Below, in pieces: positions 62,822-64,000 of a stretch of 64,000 nucleotides of DNA. Position 1 is the first letter of the stretch. Each line of letters opens with the position of its first letter. Origin of the DNA: Pseudoflavitalea sp. G-6-1-2. GTDB lineage: Bacteria > Bacteroidota > Bacteroidia > Chitinophagales > Chitinophagaceae. Location: positions 558,001 to 622,000 of the forward strand of contig NZ_JABBGB010000002.1 in the NCBI RefSeq assembly GCF_012927185.1, read 5' to 3'. The position numbers were made by a program, and so were the translations under genes. The notes under the pieces are model-generated. The model was not told the origin of the DNA, ran no database searches, and saw only the letters and a program-made list of their open reading frames with translations.

Positions 62822-64000
62822 ATGGCAGAATACAAAACACCGGGAGTGTACATAGAAGAGATTCCAAAACTCCCTCCCTCCATCGCTTCTGTAGAAACTG
62901 CTATTCCTGCCTTCATCGGGTACACGGAAAAAGCACGTGAAAAAGAAGACGATGATCTCCTCTTCAAAGGCAAACGCATTTCTTCCATGCTGGAATACGA
63001 ACAGTTCTTCGGAAGAGCCGATGCGGAAAAAGGGTTGGTGGTTACGTTCAGCACCAACGGTGCCAGAACAGAGATCAAAGGAAAAGTTGATCCCGCCGCC
63101 AGATCGAAATTTCTCATGTACTACTCATTGCAGCTGTTCTTCGCCAATGGCGGAGGCCCCTGCTACATTGTATCTGCCGGCAATTACCAGAGCAGCGGCA
63201 CCGAAGTGCTCGACTCCAGATTGCGCACCGGCCTCAACGAAGTGGAGAAGATCGATGAAGTAACGCTCATCGTTTTTCCGGACGCCATCAATCTCACCGA
63301 TGGTCCCACTTACTACGCACTCTATGCCGATGCCATCAGACAGGCAAAAAAACTGCAGGACCGTTTTGTAGTGCTGGATGTTTACCACAGCGCCGACAGC
63401 TTCGACTGGAAAGCCGATCGCGATCTGCTCCGCGACAACCTCGGAGGCAATACCGACGATCTGAAATATGCCGCCGTATACTTCCCACAGATCCGCACCA
63501 CTATTGACTTTCAATACAAGGTGAAAGACAGCGATTCCGACAATGATGCACTCGTAAAAATCGAGGGATCTTCATTCGGAGGAACACTCGAAGAACTGAA
63601 AGCTGGCAACAATACACAATACTTTCAGGCAAAGAATGCCATTGCAAGCATGGAAATGCTGCTGCCCGCCTCTCCTGCCGTAGTAGGTGTGTATGCGCAG
63701 GTAGACAACAGTCGCGGTGTTTGGAAAGCTCCTGCCAACGTGAATATCAACTATGCAGTAGGCCCTCAATATGCCATCACACACGAAGACCAGGAAGACC
63801 TCAACGTCGATACCAAAGCAGGCAAATCCATCAACGTTATCCGCTCCTTCCCCGGTCGTGGACAGGCCATCATCTGGGGGGCACGCACACTCGCGGGCAA
63901 CGACAACGAATGGCGCTACGTACCTGTTCGACGCTTCTTCAACATGGTGGAAGAATCTACCAAGAACGCCACTGAACAATTTGTGTTCGAACCTAATGAT
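62822..64000 (+). CDS. Contractile tail-sheath protein (partial)
   Basis: The first 393 codons are in the window; the gene runs past the right edge. The N-terminus MAEYKTPGVYIEEIPKLPPS is diagnostic of phage-type and eCIS tail sheaths. It is followed by an extended, variable domain (about 60-140) and the VIFPDAINLTDGPTYYALYA core and GRGQAIIWGARTLA region conserved in contractile sheaths. The sheath surrounds the inner tube and contracts to drive it into a target membrane. The upstream Pvc16-type gene and lack of phage head or terminase genes in view favour an eCIS (PVC/Afp-like) over a prophage, although the other side of the cluster is not visible. Confidence 0.93.
   Translation, partial: MAEYKTPGVYIEEIPKLPPSIASVETAIPAFIGYTEKAREKEDDDLLFKGKRISSMLEYEQFFGRADAEKGLVVTFSTNGARTEIKGKVDPAARSKFLMYYSLQLFFANGGGPCYIVSAGNYQSSGTEVLDSRLRTGLNEVEKIDEVTLIVFPDAINLTDGPTYYALYADAIRQAKKLQDRFVVLDVYHSADSFDWKADRDLLRDNLGGNTDDLKYAAVYFPQIRTTIDFQYKVKDSDSDNDALVKIEGSSFGGTLEELKAGNNTQYFQAKNAIASMEMLLPASPAVVGVYAQVDNSRGVWKAPANVNINYAVGPQYAITHEDQEDLNVDTKAGKSINVIRSFPGRGQAIIWGARTLAGNDNEWRYVPVRRFFNMVEESTKNATEQFVFEPND

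Noticed and set aside
62822-64000. Sheath gene as part of an ordinary prophage
   Set aside because: No integrase, repressor, terminase, portal or capsid gene is visible and the upstream gene is a Pvc16-type cap; the other side of the cluster is outside the window, so this is a preference, not proof.
1-64000. tRNA, rRNA, riboswitch or insertion-sequence features
   Set aside because: I looked in the gaps between genes and found no cloverleaf, rRNA-like or transposase sequence; a covariance-model search would be needed to exclude small RNAs.

Overview
The window looks like chromosomal DNA of a Bacteroidota bacterium, most likely a member of the Chitinophagaceae or a close relative. The signs are three SusC/SusD-type pairs, ECF sigma/FecR systems, STN-domain TonB receptors, TlpA proteins with long N-terminal regions, lipoproteins with a Cys-Lys-Lys start, and promoters of the Bacteroidota type (TTG, about 20 bases, TAnnTTTG). 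I saw no rRNA, tRNA, CRISPR array, insertion sequence or integrase.

Left part (1-18.4 kb): an amino-sugar utilisation region. A SusC/SusD pair (the SusD cut by the left edge) lies downstream of a ROK-family repressor. A five-gene minus-strand operon then encodes a GH9 glycosidase, a ROK sugar kinase, an MFS transporter, a SIS-domain protein and NagA. A DeoR-type regulator is divergent from the GH9 gene, and a second SusC/SusD pair follows. Together they suggest capture, cleavage, import, phosphorylation and deacetylation of a GlcN/GlcNAc-containing glycan.

Middle part (18.8-33.1 kb): a GNAT acetyltransferase, an unusual stand-alone adenylation-domain protein, a TonB receptor, a DoxX-like membrane protein, and an ECF sigma factor divergent from a FecR gene. 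The FecR gene heads an STN-type TonB receptor and a surface lipoprotein that appears codon-optimised. A small operon of two membrane proteins and a winged-helix regulator carries two copies of a palindromic operator candidate.

Central large operon (33.2-44.7 kb, minus strand): ECF sigma and FecR, then seven closely spaced genes: STN-SusC, SusD, a metallohydrolase-like lipoprotein without its zinc motif, an LEA14-like lipoprotein, TlpA, a beta-barrel protein and an S41 peptidase.

Right part (44.9-60.4 kb): a methyltransferase; an alginate module of a PL6 lyase and KdgF; a NarL-type two-component system divergent from a small lipoprotein; two TlpA proteins behind a C-terminal processing protease; a stand-alone FecR-domain protein; a VOC protein; an MFS exporter and an APH-like kinase. 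Several terminators and stem-loops are readable here.

Right edge (60.9-64 kb): the start of an extracellular contractile injection system (eCIS), with a Pvc16/DUF4255 cap protein, an unrecognised 431-residue protein and the first 393 codons of a tail-sheath protein. The cluster continues beyond the window and is the most unusual element seen.
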